Assembly (NCBI GenBank): GCA_046328335.1
Contig: JAXLWU010000019.1
Location: forward strand, 1-64,000
Length of the DNA stretch: 64,000 nucleotides
Source: JACCXM01 sp046328335
GTDB lineage: Bacteria > Chloroflexota > Chloroflexia > Thermomicrobiales > UBA6265
Direction of reading: 5' to 3'
Shown in pieces: positions 35,110 to 44,045 of this stretch. Every line of letters begins with the position of its first letter. The first letter of the stretch is position 1. The notes under the pieces were generated by a model. That model was not told the DNA's origin. It saw only the letters and a list, made by a program, of their open reading frames with translations, and made no database searches. Both the position numbers and the translations under genes were made by a program.

Positions 35110-35461
35110 GCTGGAGACCCTTCGCCTACTGCGACCACCTGCGCGGTTCGTTGCAACCGCGAGGCACGCGGACTATCGCAAACTGGACCAGGGGTCGCAA
35201 TACGCTGCGCTCAAGTTGACTGATGTTACGAGGAAGGTGCCATGCCGAACCGGGCCAAGGAATCGCGGCGTCCGACGCGACCCTGATCGACCCCTATCTA
35301 CGGCAAGCGGTTGGGATGAAAACCGCGATCGAGTTTGACCGGGCCATGGTCCATAAGCCCAGAAACAAACCGGCCGATCGCTGGGAGCGGCCAACGGGCG
35401 TCTTTGAACCGCATGCCAGCCACGTAGGCGGTCCTGACTGCCGAACGCCGGCTTGAAACCA
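35110..35461. other. Non-coding stretch
   Basis: I see no gene, repeat or hairpin of note between the threonine-synthase-like gene and the acetolactate decarboxylase-like gene. Short open frames here have no family features. Confidence 0.5.
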
Positions 35462-36313
35462 TCAAGCGTCAGAATCGTCACTTCGGCGACCCCGTTCCGC
35501 GGCCTCCAGTTCTTCGCTTGCATCCTGGCTGAGGTCCGCTTCGAAAAACGCCTGCGTTTGCGGCATCGCCAGCCGCACATCGGCCAGATCTTGCATCTGG
35601 ACCCGCAGGTCCGCCCCGGTGCAGGCCAACACGTGCCCACCGGCGGCGCGATCGTCGCTGAGAAAGTGAAGATGCCACCCCTCGACATTGAGGGTGTCAG
35701 CGTAAGCGGGCGTCCAGAAGCCAACCAAGGTGCCACGGACAGCGGCGAGATCAGACTCGGTCTGTCCCGCCGCTGCCTCGATGAGTGGTGTCCCCGGCGC
35801 GGTGCGGGTTACGGAGCGGGTCGTCATCGCATCGAACACGCCGTCGATGCGGACCGCGTAGAAGAGATTGTCCGTCTGCCGCTTCTGGTCGAGTTGCGCG
35901 GCGAGATCATCCAAACTCGCGACCCGTTCAAGAATGAACGCGCGCTCGCATTGAAACTCGGTGACCACGGCAAACGGCGCCAGCATCTCGTCGCTCGCCG
36001 CGCGCACCACGCCATCGCCGCGCACCTGCCAGAAGGCGCCGTCGAAGGCGACCATCTCGCCATCGAGACCGTCGAAGGTGCCCAACCCGAAATCGCCGCG
36101 CAGTTTCAGTTCACCGATGCTGACGACGCCGCCCGAAACCCCCTCGACGAGCGCCGTCACCGTCGAGACCTGAAACAGCGGCGCCTCTTCGAGTTCAAGT
36201 TCCACCGCCAGCGCGGCACTGACAATCTCTGAGATCGATTCGCCGGTGCGGGTGCAGCGGTCCTTCAACGCCTGAAACAGTTGCTCTCGAATGGTACAGC
36301 TCAGAACGTGCAT
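35462..36313 (-). CDS. budA: Acetolactate decarboxylase with N-terminal ribbon-helix-helix-like extension
   Basis: A 283-residue protein from ATG 36313 (GGAG ten bases upstream). Residues about 45-265 are acetolactate decarboxylase: LFQVSTVTALVEGV, IGELKLRGDFGLGTF, DGLDGEMVAFDG, and the metal site H214, H216, H227 (EGWHLHFLSDDRAAGGH). It would turn alpha-acetolactate into acetoin. Residues 1-40 look like a CopG-type ribbon-helix-helix (SCTIREQLFQALKDRC, then GESISEIVSAALAVEL), not part of the normal enzyme. Neighbouring acetolactate synthase is absent. The fusion is unusual; the domain call for the extension is tentative. Confidence 0.8.
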   Translation of the reverse strand: MHVLSCTIREQLFQALKDRCTRTGESISEIVSAALAVELELEEAPLFQVSTVTALVEGVSGGVVSIGELKLRGDFGLGTFDGLDGEMVAFDGAFWQVRGDGVVRAASDEMLAPFAVVTEFQCERAFILERVASLDDLAAQLDQKRQTDNLFYAVRIDGVFDAMTTRSVTRTAPGTPLIEAAAGQTESDLAAVRGTLVGFWTPAYADTLNVEGWHLHFLSDDRAAGGHVLACTGADLRVQMQDLADVRLAMPQTQAFFEADLSQDASEELEAAERGRRSDDSDA

Positions 36314-36519
36314 TCTGTGAATACTCCATAATCCTATAAGGAATTTTATTTTAGTTCCCATGTTCGCTGATCCCCACAGATCATCAACGGGGAGGTAGCC
36401 CCGTGATCCATCGGCAACAGTAGAACTGATCAATTACATTGAAGTTACAGACGGAGCGTGCCATCATGCCTCAACGTTGAGTCACCGGCGCAAGAGCTGA
36501 TTGAAGACACAAATCATCA

Positions 36520-37590
36520 CTATACAGATGATTTGGCATAAATGAAGTCAAGATCGTTCAACTGCAGCAAATCATCGAAAAGCACGGCCGGAATCCCTCG
36601 GTGCGAATATGGATTTCGAATTATCGACCAGCGGCGGCGGACTGTCTTGTCTTCAATGCCGCTCCAAAACATGACGACCGCGCCAATCCTCCGATTTCTC
36701 CCCGGTTGAAACCAGCGCTCAACAAGTTGCTGCCAGCCCGATTCTAATCCAGATATAGCCGAAGCATTAATCACCAGTATATTCGACTCGGCTGGCGAGA
36801 AATGCTTTGCCTCTGATTGCAGCAGTCGATGGGTTCGCTCATCAGATTCCTGATGCCGGACGATGACTACCTGTGCCATTTCAGATGGCCAAGAAAGATC
36901 TGCCATTTCAAGAAACTTCGGATTGAGTGATGAACCATGGTCGGGAGCGACTTGAAGAGTTCCGTCTCCTGGGAGTTCGTAAACTGCCTCGCCTGGTGCA
37001 TCAACAAGTTGGCGTGCAAATTCCACGATCCTGCTTCTGTAACCGGGTCTTGGATCAGGTTCAACGTCGACGATCAATCTTACCGAACGTCCACTGGTGA
37101 TCTCGTGTAGTTCGTTTAGGAGACGACTTGCGTCAGACCTCGCTCGCTCGTTTTCCTCGGAGAGATCAGGCGTGACGGTCTCGAAATACACTGGAACGTC
37201 GCCAACAATTACCATCCCATCGGGAGATTTGCCTTCGATTACTGGCTCGATAAGGGGTTGATATCCGGCCCTTAAGAGAGACGCGAGCACGGTCGCCTCC
37301 GAAAGCGCTGCTCTTGACTCGCTTTCGCGGTTGATTCTTGCGACAATCTTGCGAAAGCCAGGCAGGTCCTCACACGAAAGAAGGATCAATCCGGTATCGA
37401 TAACTCCTGCCATTGTTAGTATGCCCTTAGCACTGCCACGGAGGATTCGGTCAAGGCGTCCCGGGCAAAGACGCTCAAGTGCAGCGAGTGCTTCCCAGGC
37501 AACATGCCCAGGGATCGGCGGTGATACTCCGAGGTACCAGTTTGCCACCACTTCTTCCCAACTCTCTCCAAATTCGCTGCGTGTTGCCAC
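36520..37590 (-). CDS. Uncharacterised protein with PD-(D/E)xK nuclease-like core
   Basis: A 356-residue soluble protein in clearly AT-richer DNA than its surroundings. Residues about 95-150 show a restriction-endonuclease-like pattern: a helix with E (ALSEATVLASLLRAG), EPVIEGKSPDG and then PVYFETVT. This gives E-PD-E with Thr where Lys is usual. The rest has alternating strands and helices. No methylase or toxin partner is adjacent. Base composition, the nearby IS and the tRNA suggest acquisition. A defence or repair nuclease is possible, but I cannot name a family. Confidence 0.55.
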   Translation of the reverse strand: MATRSEFGESWEEVVANWYLGVSPPIPGHVAWEALAALERLCPGRLDRILRGSAKGILTMAGVIDTGLILLSCEDLPGFRKIVARINRESESRAALSEATVLASLLRAGYQPLIEPVIEGKSPDGMVIVGDVPVYFETVTPDLSEENERARSDASRLLNELHEITSGRSVRLIVDVEPDPRPGYRSRIVEFARQLVDAPGEAVYELPGDGTLQVAPDHGSSLNPKFLEMADLSWPSEMAQVVIVRHQESDERTHRLLQSEAKHFSPAESNILVINASAISGLESGWQQLVERWFQPGRNRRIGAVVMFWSGIEDKTVRRRWSIIRNPYSHRGIPAVLFDDLLQLNDLDFIYAKSSV

Positions 37591-38057
37591 GAAACCCTCC
37601 TCAAGTGAGCCTAGGTCACAGATTTTTCTCTGTCAGATGCCCTTGCAACGGGCCCTTCGTTCTTCCAAGACCCACCAGTGTCACAAATCAAATTAATTCT
37701 GATCTCTAGCAAATAGAATCAATTGGGAAGCGTTCTGACTTTCGTTACTACTTAAATGCAAGTCGTACCAAGAAATCGCAATCATAAGATTGGAACTCAT
37801 TAGCCGATATCATTATCGAGCACCAGGTGGGGGCAAAAACCCTTAGCATCTGAAGCCGAAGACCGAAGATCGATTTGATCTCGTATATTCGATTGTTCGA
37901 AACATGTCCCATCGGTTTCAAAACGAGCTCACATGATTCCGGCTATCTGGTCATATGTCTCAGGAAGAGAATTAGACATGGCCTGTTTGGCCAACCAGGC
38001 AAGCTTCAGTTCCAAGACCAATCTAGTCCGCGGGTTTCAGTGCGCTCCACTTTCTCC
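37591..38057. other. AT-rich non-coding stretch beside the IS
   Basis: No supported gene. The DNA is visibly AT-richer than the window average and runs up to the left IS end. It is likely the upstream region of the 356-residue gene plus acquired flank. Confidence 0.55.
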
Positions 38058-39107
38058 CTACTAGGCCGGTGTGCTAGATCGGAAAGGCCAAGGTCTTGAT
38101 GTGGAGGGCATCGGGCCGGCCCAGGAGGCGATTGAGATAGACGCACAGGGTATGAGCGGTCAGCTTGGTTAGCATGCGCGCCGTCAGACCCCAGAAGCTC
38201 TGGGCGTGATTGACCTCGATCTGAAACTGCTCGGCCAATTGGCCGGTGACGGTTTCGACGATCTGGCGAGCGCCGTTGACCAGCCGCCGCACCGCCGGAG
38301 ACACCTGCTGCCGTTGGTTGCGTCGCGGCAGCGTCAGCACGCGCACCCGGTTCTCGGTCCACAACCGTTCCGCCAGCGGGGCGCTGATAAAGGCCTTGTC
38401 GCCGACGGCTTCCAGGTCGGTGTGCTCTTCCAACAACTCGATCCCGGCGTGCAGTTCCAGCACGGTGGCCGGAGCCAGGACGAAGTCGAGGATCACTCCG
38501 TTCAGCGTCACCAGCAGGTACAGCTTGGAGCCGAAGATGGTCAGCTGCTTGGATGGCACCTTGCCAAACCGCGCCTCGTAGGCTTGCCAGTCGGCCCGGT
38601 TGGCACCGGCCACCAGGTGGAAGCGGATGACCGGGATCGGCAGGGCGTCGATCGCACACCGGCGGTCTTGTGCCAGATCGAGCAGCCCCAGCACCAGCCG
38701 GCGCAGTTCGTTGATGGCGCCTTGCAGGGCGCGCCGACGCCGGTTGAAACGGGTGCGGGAGGGCTGGCGCGGGAACAGGTCGCGGTGGGCGGCCCACGCA
38801 CTGAGCAACTCCGTCTCCTGGTCCCACCCCTTGGCCTCGCCGACGAGGGCCATCGTCACCAACTCGGGATCGGAGCAGACCGGGGCCGGTCCCGGGCGCC
38901 GACAGCGTGGAGCGATCTGCCCCCACAATTCGTCGACGATGCAGTAAACCCACAGGCACAAATCCTCGAACGTCCACGCGTCAGCTCCGGCGGTCTCGAC
39001 TACCATGGGGCGGGTCCTCCCTCGGGTCAGGCGGATGCAAGCACTCCGCTCTTACCCGATCGAGGACCTCCTCGCAACCGGAATCAACTAGCACACTGGC
39101 CTACTAG
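38058..39107. mobile_element. IS982-family insertion sequence, apparently intact
   Basis: The element is 1,050 bases with a single transposase gene. The 20-base ends (38058-38077 and 39088-39107) are inverse complements at 18 of 20 positions, with shared core GTGTGCTAG. Length and one-ORF layout fit IS982. I could not identify a clear target duplication at the flanks. Confidence 0.85.
38074..39006 (-). CDS. IS982-family DDE transposase
   Basis: A 310-residue transposase without frameshift. An N-terminal helical region is followed by a DDE core with CAIDALPIPVIRFH (first Asp), GSKLYLLVTLNGVILDFVLAPA and AVGDKAFISAPLA (second Asp), and a later Glu in the QFQIEVNHAQSF region. This is the IS982 signature layout. 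ATG 39006 lies inside the right end and the stop lies just inside the left end. The copy looks functional. Confidence 0.85.
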   Translation of the reverse strand: MVVETAGADAWTFEDLCLWVYCIVDELWGQIAPRCRRPGPAPVCSDPELVTMALVGEAKGWDQETELLSAWAAHRDLFPRQPSRTRFNRRRRALQGAINELRRLVLGLLDLAQDRRCAIDALPIPVIRFHLVAGANRADWQAYEARFGKVPSKQLTIFGSKLYLLVTLNGVILDFVLAPATVLELHAGIELLEEHTDLEAVGDKAFISAPLAERLWTENRVRVLTLPRRNQRQQVSPAVRRLVNGARQIVETVTGQLAEQFQIEVNHAQSFWGLTARMLTKLTAHTLCVYLNRLLGRPDALHIKTLAFPI

Positions 39108-39190
39108 CGACAGTCAATATGATTCCGAAACCCAGAACCGTTGTCTTTGACTCTGATTGAATGTCCAGAGTGCGCTTGCCAAGGCCTCGG

Positions 39191-39273
39191 TGCCGGGAGA
39201 GGGATTCGAACCCTCACGGGGTCACCCCCGCCGCATTTTGAGTGCGGTGCGTCTGCCGTTTCGCCACCCCGGC
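39191..39273 (-). tRNA. tRNA-Leu(CAA)
   Basis: On the minus strand the molecule starts GCCGGGGTGGCG. The anticodon stem-loop is CCGCA-CTCAAAA-TGCGG (anticodon CAA), with a long variable arm typical of class II tRNA. The T loop is TTCGAAT between GAGGG and CCCTC, the acceptor 3' strand is TCCCGGC and the discriminator is A. The CCA end is not encoded. It lies beside the IS, a typical integration neighbourhood. Confidence 0.93.
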
Positions 39274-39418
39274 CGGTGGGGTACTGCCCATTCTACCGCA
39301 CCATGAGACAGGACAAACACCACCTCCGACATGACCGGCCAGCATGACCCGGTGCTATTCTTCCCGCCCGAATTGACCATTTCTGCGCCGAGTCGCGCTT
39401 CTCAGGAGACTCCCATTC

Positions 39419-40936
39419 ATGGCCGTCGATGCCAGGACCCAGGTGAAGCACTACGATCTGCTGATCGCCGGCCAGAGCGTTCCCGCCGCTTCTGGCGAGA
39501 CCTTCGAGACGGTCAGCCCGACGACCAATCAGCAGATCGGGATCATGGCGAAAGCGGGCATCGCGGATGTCGATCGCGCCGTCGCCGCCGCGCGCAAGGC
39601 GTTCGATGAAGGACCCTGGCCGCGGATGACCCCGCTGGAGCGCTCGCGCATTCTGCACAAGGTCGCCAATCTCCTCCGCGAACGCCTGCCGGAGATCGCC
39701 CGCCTGGAGACGCAGAACTGCGGCAAGATCATTATCGAGTCGCGCGGCGATGTCACCGCCTCCGCCAACTGCTTCGAGTACTACGCCGGTCAGGCGACGC
39801 AACTGTGGGGCGAGCAGATCCCGATGAACGGGCCGCTTCTCGACTACACCCTGCGCGAGCCGGTCGGCGTCTGCGCCCAGATCGTTCCCTGGAACTTTCC
39901 GCTGCTGATGGCGGCGTGGAAACTGGCCCCGGCGCTGGCGGCGGGCAATACGCTGATTCTCAAGCCGGCCAGCGCCACCCCGATCACCGCGATCGTGCTG
40001 GGCGAGATCTGCCGCGAGGCAGGGATTCCCGACGGGGTGGTCAACGTCCTCACCGGTCCCGGCAAGGAGATCGGGGAGGCGCTCGCCGCGCATCCCGGCG
40101 TCGACAAAGTGGCGTTCACCGGCGAAACCAGCACCGGACGCCGGATCATGGAACTGGCCGCGGGGTCGATCAAGAAGGTCTCGCTCGAGTTGGGCGGCAA
40201 GAGCCCGAACATCGTCTTTCCGGACGCCAACCTTGCCGAGGCGGTCGATGGTTCCCTTTTCGCCATCTTCACCAACGCCGGGCAGCGCTGCACCGCCCGC
40301 ACCCGCCTGTTCCTGCACAAGGACATTCACGATACCTTTCTCAGCGAGTTCGTGAGCAAGGCGCAGCGTATCCGCGTCGGCGATCCGCTGGAGCACGAGA
40401 CCCAGATGGGTCCGGTCATCTCCCCCAGCCAGGCGAACCGCATCCTCACCTACTGCCAGCGTGCAGCGGACGAGGGCGCGTCGCTGGTCGCCGGTGGCCG
40501 CCGCATCACCGAGGGCGATCTCGCCGCCGGCAACTTCATCGCCCCGACCGTCTTCGACCAGGTTCGCCAGGACATGCATCTCGCCCAGGAAGAGGTCTTC
40601 GGGCCAGTTCTGGCGGTGATCCCCTTCTCGACTGAAGACGAGGTCGTGCAGGCGGCCAATTCGACGATCTACGGGCTGGCGGCGACGCTCTGGACGAACG
40701 ACATCAAGCGCGCCCACACCATCGCGCGGCGCTTGCAGGCGGGCAACGTCAGCATCAACTACCCGACCGTCAATCCGCCGGAGGCGCCCTTCGGCGGCTA
40801 CAAGCAGAGCGGGCTCGGCCGCGAACTGAGCCGGCACGTGATGGACCTCTATACCCAGGTCAAGAACGTGGTGGTCAATCTCAACCCGCAGCCATTCGAT
40901 TGGTACGGGCGCTGGCCGGAGGCGCCAAAGGCGTAG
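39419..40936 (+). CDS. NAD(P)-dependent aldehyde dehydrogenase
   Basis: A 505-residue ALDH. Landmarks are PWNFPLLMAAWKLAPALAAG, FTGETSTGRRIMELA, LELGGKSPNIV (catalytic Glu), NAGQRCTARTRLFLH (catalytic Cys), EEVFGPVLAVIPF and the terminal GGYKQSGLGRELSRHV. It most resembles the betaine/aromatic aldehyde group. AGGAG before ATG 39419 supports the start. It is a single gene after the tRNA; the substrate is open. Succinic semialdehyde or another product of the B6 route would be a guess. Confidence 0.93.
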   Translation: MAVDARTQVKHYDLLIAGQSVPAASGETFETVSPTTNQQIGIMAKAGIADVDRAVAAARKAFDEGPWPRMTPLERSRILHKVANLLRERLPEIARLETQNCGKIIIESRGDVTASANCFEYYAGQATQLWGEQIPMNGPLLDYTLREPVGVCAQIVPWNFPLLMAAWKLAPALAAGNTLILKPASATPITAIVLGEICREAGIPDGVVNVLTGPGKEIGEALAAHPGVDKVAFTGETSTGRRIMELAAGSIKKVSLELGGKSPNIVFPDANLAEAVDGSLFAIFTNAGQRCTARTRLFLHKDIHDTFLSEFVSKAQRIRVGDPLEHETQMGPVISPSQANRILTYCQRAADEGASLVAGGRRITEGDLAAGNFIAPTVFDQVRQDMHLAQEEVFGPVLAVIPFSTEDEVVQAANSTIYGLAATLWTNDIKRAHTIARRLQAGNVSINYPTVNPPEAPFGGYKQSGLGRELSRHVMDLYTQVKNVVVNLNPQPFDWYGRWPEAPKA

Positions 40937-40973
40937 TCTTCAGCGGATCACACAGGTGGGCCGGGATCAGGGC

Positions 40974-41300
40974 TCAGGAAGCGGATCGCAGGTGCCGCGC
41001 GGCGTCTTGCTCGGCGATGATCGCCCGGTTTCGCTCCGGCGTGCGCTCTGGGACGACGAAGAGCGGCAGTCCTTCGTCGACCTGCAGATCGACGATACGG
41101 CTGAGATAGAGATCCTTGACTTCTCTTAGATCATCCGTATCGACAATGGCGATCAGGTAGATTCCGATCGGATCTTCCCCTTGATACTGCTCAAAGGTGG
41201 TTGACGGGAATCGGCTGGTGATTCGGGCCTTCATCTCTGCGATCGCTTCTTCCATGCGGGGGGTCATTGGGACGCGGCACTCGTAGATATCAGCGGTCAT
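40974..41300 (-). CDS. HEPN-partner small protein, hypothetical
   Basis: A 108-residue soluble protein whose ATG overlaps the HEPN gene stop by four bases, so the two are translated together. It starts with a helix rich in Glu/Arg (MEEAIAEMKARITSRF) and then has strands such as GIYLIAIVDT and GLPLFVVPERT. It lacks the GS-x10-DxD of MNT nucleotidyltransferases, the usual HEPN partner. It might be an antitoxin, or a domain controlling the HEPN protein. Family not recognised. Confidence 0.65.
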   Translation of the reverse strand: MTADIYECRVPMTPRMEEAIAEMKARITSRFPSTTFEQYQGEDPIGIYLIAIVDTDDLREVKDLYLSRIVDLQVDEGLPLFVVPERTPERNRAIIAEQDAARHLRSAS

Positions 41301-41695
41301 TGCGCTTCGTTCTCCTGCCGAATCGCCTCGACAAATGCGCGGCTTCGACGGATTGCATCCCGCGCATCGGCCCTTGTAATGGTACCGTCTCGGTAGTCTG
41401 CATCGCGGCGCAGAGACTGCAAATCAGACAATGCATCCCGGAGGTCTGGTGTAAACCGATGGCGACGATTGATGAGTTTGCCGACGAACTCCGATTGGAC
41501 AAATGTGTGCGCCCAACGGCCTTCGCGAGCGCGGATGCCTTCTCGCAGCAATGCGGCAATAGCGGCTTGAAACGCGGTGTAGTACGCCCGGTTCGCCGCG
41601 TTGTTGTATCGCTCGTTCGTGTATTCGCTCTCTGCTCCCGCGAGACTCTCGTGCGCCTTCTGGGAGTACATCTCGGCGTTCCAGTCATCGCTCAC
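41297..41695 (-). CDS. HEPN domain protein
   Basis: A 132-residue helical protein from GTG 41695 (GGAGGGGAG seven bases upstream); ATG 41671 is an alternative. The core has SLAGAESEYTNERYNNAANR and AYYTAFQAAIAALL, typical of HEPN. REGRWAH gives an R-x5-H that could be the RNase R-x(4-6)-H motif, followed by SDLQSLRRDADYRDGTIT. HEPN proteins act as RNase toxins or nucleotide binders. It heads a two-gene operon with the unrecognised partner. Confidence 0.8.
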   Translation of the reverse strand: MSDDWNAEMYSQKAHESLAGAESEYTNERYNNAANRAYYTAFQAAIAALLREGIRAREGRWAHTFVQSEFVGKLINRRHRFTPDLRDALSDLQSLRRDADYRDGTITRADARDAIRRSRAFVEAIRQENEAQ

Positions 41696-41791
41696 GATTC
41701 TCCCCTCCCAGCCGATCGTACTTCGACGCTCTTTGCCAATGGCAGGCGCATCGCGGGCGGTGGATACTTGTAGCAGGAATCGTTCGCCCGT

Positions 41792-42748
41792 ATGCCGAGG
41801 ATGGAACCCGGATTGACTACTACAACCGATCGACTTGCCACCGCCAGCGCCGGTGACGCCTTCGCCACGGTCGATGACCTCGAGCGTGGTCTTCGCCAGC
41901 AGCGCTATGTGGCGGAGCGTGGGCTGGCCACCACCCTGTTCCTCACCCTGAAACTCGGCAAGCCGCTCCTGCTCGAGGGCGAGGCTGGCGTCGGCAAGAC
42001 CGAGATCGCCAAGGTCCTTGCCGATCTCCTGCAGACGCCGCTGATTCGTCTCCAGTGCTACGAGGGACTCGATGCCTCGACGGCGATTTACGAGTGGGAC
42101 TATCCCCGCCAGATGCTCTACCTTCGCTCGATCGAGGCGACCGGCGGCAATCAGGAGATGGTCCGCCAGAATCTCTTCTCGGAGGAGTTCCTGCTCAAGC
42201 GGCCGCTCTTGCAGGCGATCGACGCCGCCCACAACCGCGCGCCGGTGCTCCTGATCGACGAAGTCGACCGCGCCGATCAGGAACTGGAAGCGTTTCTGCT
42301 CGAACTCCTCTCCGATTTCCAGGTCACCGTGCCGGAGATCGGCACCATTCGCGCCGAGCACGTCCCGGTCGTGATTCTGACCTCGAACCGCACCCGCGAG
42401 ATTCACGACGCGCTCAAGCGCCGCTGCCTCTATCACTGGATCGACTTCCCGAATTACGAAAAGGAATACCGGATCCTCCAGGCCCGCGTGCCGGAGGCGC
42501 CGGAGCATCTGGCGCGACAGATCGTCGCCTTCACGCAGGGGCTGCGTGGCGTCGATCTCTTCAAGCCGCCGGGCATGGCGGAGACGATCGACTGGTCGCG
42601 GGCGCTGCTCGCGCTCGGCACGGTCGATCTCAACGCGGGAGCGGTGGACGATTCGCTGGGTGTCATCCTCAAGTATCAGGAGGATGTCGACTCCGTCCGG
42701 GGTGATGTCGCGGCGAACCTGATCGGCCGCGCGCTGTTGCAGATCTAG
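41792..42748 (+). CDS. MoxR-type AAA ATPase (CoxD-like)
   Basis: A 318-residue MoxR-family ATPase. Walker A GEAGVGKTE is near residue 62-70, Walker B VLLIDEVDRAD near 150-160, sensor VVILTSNRTREIHDALKRRC, and a lid domain follows. The next gene encodes a CoxE-type VWA protein one base later. In CO dehydrogenase operons this pair (CoxD/CoxE) inserts sulfur or copper into the molybdenum centre, so it is probably a maturation chaperone for the hydroxylase at 4992-8738. Starts ATG 41792 and 41801 are both possible. Confidence 0.9.
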   Translation: MPRMEPGLTTTTDRLATASAGDAFATVDDLERGLRQQRYVAERGLATTLFLTLKLGKPLLLEGEAGVGKTEIAKVLADLLQTPLIRLQCYEGLDASTAIYEWDYPRQMLYLRSIEATGGNQEMVRQNLFSEEFLLKRPLLQAIDAAHNRAPVLLIDEVDRADQELEAFLLELLSDFQVTVPEIGTIRAEHVPVVILTSNRTREIHDALKRRCLYHWIDFPNYEKEYRILQARVPEAPEHLARQIVAFTQGLRGVDLFKPPGMAETIDWSRALLALGTVDLNAGAVDDSLGVILKYQEDVDSVRGDVAANLIGRALLQI

Positions 42749-42749
42749 G

Positions 42750-44045
42750 ATGACCGAGATCACCACACCCCAAGTCGATGGACAGGTCGCGTTGCCGCCG
42801 ATCTCGACCGCGCTGATTCGCGCCAATCTGCTCACCTTTGGCCGGCGGTTGCGCCGCGCCGGTCTGCCGGTCGGCTCCGGTCAGATTCTCGCCTTGGTCG
42901 ATGCCGTCGCTGCGATCGATGTCTTCCGCCACGAGGATGTCTATCACGCGGCGCGCGCCAGTGTCGTGACCCGGCCGGAGCAGATTCCCGTCTTCGATCT
43001 CGAGTTCTCCCGCTTCTGGCGGGAGCTGATGGGAGCCCGCCCGGCTCCGGTGCAGCCGTTCCGGCCGGAATCGATTCCTGGCGAGCCCCCCCTGCCGGAC
43101 GCCACGAAGAAGCGCACGGAGAGCAAGCAACTCTCCGGCGCGGGCGAGGAAGAGCGGGACATCTTCCACGTCAGTGAGGGCGAGGAAGAGCAGAGTGGCG
43201 AAGAGGACTTCGAGGCGTCGCCCGATGATGTGATGCTCTTCAGTGCTCGCGAGATTCTGCGCAAGAAGGATTTCTCGCAGTGCACCCAGGAGGAGATCAA
43301 CGAAGCGCGCCGCATCATCGAGGGGATGACCTGGAAACTCGGCACCCGCCAGACGCGCCGCCGCGTGCGCGCCAAGCATGGCAATTTCATCGACCCCCGC
43401 GCCACCTTGCGGCAATCGCTCCGCCACGGCGGCGTGCCGGTCGAACTGCGCAAGCAGAAGCGAAAAATCAAGACCCGGCCGCTGATCGTGATCTGCGACA
43501 TCTCCGGTTCCATGGACCGCTACGCGCGGCTGCTCCTCCGCTTCGTCCACGCCCTCGGTCAGGGCCTGGAGAACACCGAGGTCTTCGTCTTCGGCACCCG
43601 GCTCACCCGGATCACGCGCGAACTTCGCAAGCGCGATGTCGATACCGCGCTGACCCAGGTCGTCGGTTCGGTCGAAGATTGGTCGGGCGGCACGAGGATT
43701 GGCGAGGCGCTGAAGACCTTCAACTACAAGTGGGCGCGCCGTGTGCTGCGTTCCGGGGCAACAGTCGTCATCATCAGCGATGGCTGGGACCGCGGTGATC
43801 CCGCGCTGCTAGGGCGGGAAATGGCCCGGTTGCAACGCGCTTCGCGCCGCCTGATCTGGCTCAACCCCCTCCTCGGGGCGCCCGGTTACCAGCCACTAAC
43901 GCAGGGGATGCGGGCCGCGCTTCCCTACATCGACGAGTTCATGCCGATTCACAATCTCAAGAGTCTCGAAGCGCTGGCGGAACTGCTCGGCCGCGTCGAG
44001 GACCAACCGCCGCTGCGCCGGTACGTGCCGCCACCTGCGGAATAG
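42750..44045 (+). CDS. coxE: VWA domain protein, CoxE family
   Basis: A 431-residue CoxE-like protein. The N-terminal helical part is followed by an acidic low-complexity stretch (about 125-165, Glu/Ser-rich). The C-terminal VWA domain carries the MIDAS motif CDISGSMDR (Asp near 248) and VVIISDGWDRGDP. It is translated right after the MoxR ATPase, the usual chaperone pair for molybdenum hydroxylases. Length and order match coxD-coxE. Confidence 0.9.
   Translation: MTEITTPQVDGQVALPPISTALIRANLLTFGRRLRRAGLPVGSGQILALVDAVAAIDVFRHEDVYHAARASVVTRPEQIPVFDLEFSRFWRELMGARPAPVQPFRPESIPGEPPLPDATKKRTESKQLSGAGEEERDIFHVSEGEEEQSGEEDFEASPDDVMLFSAREILRKKDFSQCTQEEINEARRIIEGMTWKLGTRQTRRRVRAKHGNFIDPRATLRQSLRHGGVPVELRKQKRKIKTRPLIVICDISGSMDRYARLLLRFVHALGQGLENTEVFVFGTRLTRITRELRKRDVDTALTQVVGSVEDWSGGTRIGEALKTFNYKWARRVLRSGATVVIISDGWDRGDPALLGREMARLQRASRRLIWLNPLLGAPGYQPLTQGMRAALPYIDEFMPIHNLKSLEALAELLGRVEDQPPLRRYVPPPAE

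Noticed and set aside
36314..36433. Forty-residue longer N-terminus for the acetolactate decarboxylase
   Set aside because: The added segment lies in AT-rich upstream DNA with no ribosome site; ATG 36313 is better placed.
41297..42835. A 512-residue minus-strand open frame spanning the HEPN gene and antisense to the MoxR gene
   Set aside because: Only its last about 132 residues have family features (HEPN). The rest is a shadow of the MoxR frame, and a GTG with a good ribosome site starts the real gene at 41695.
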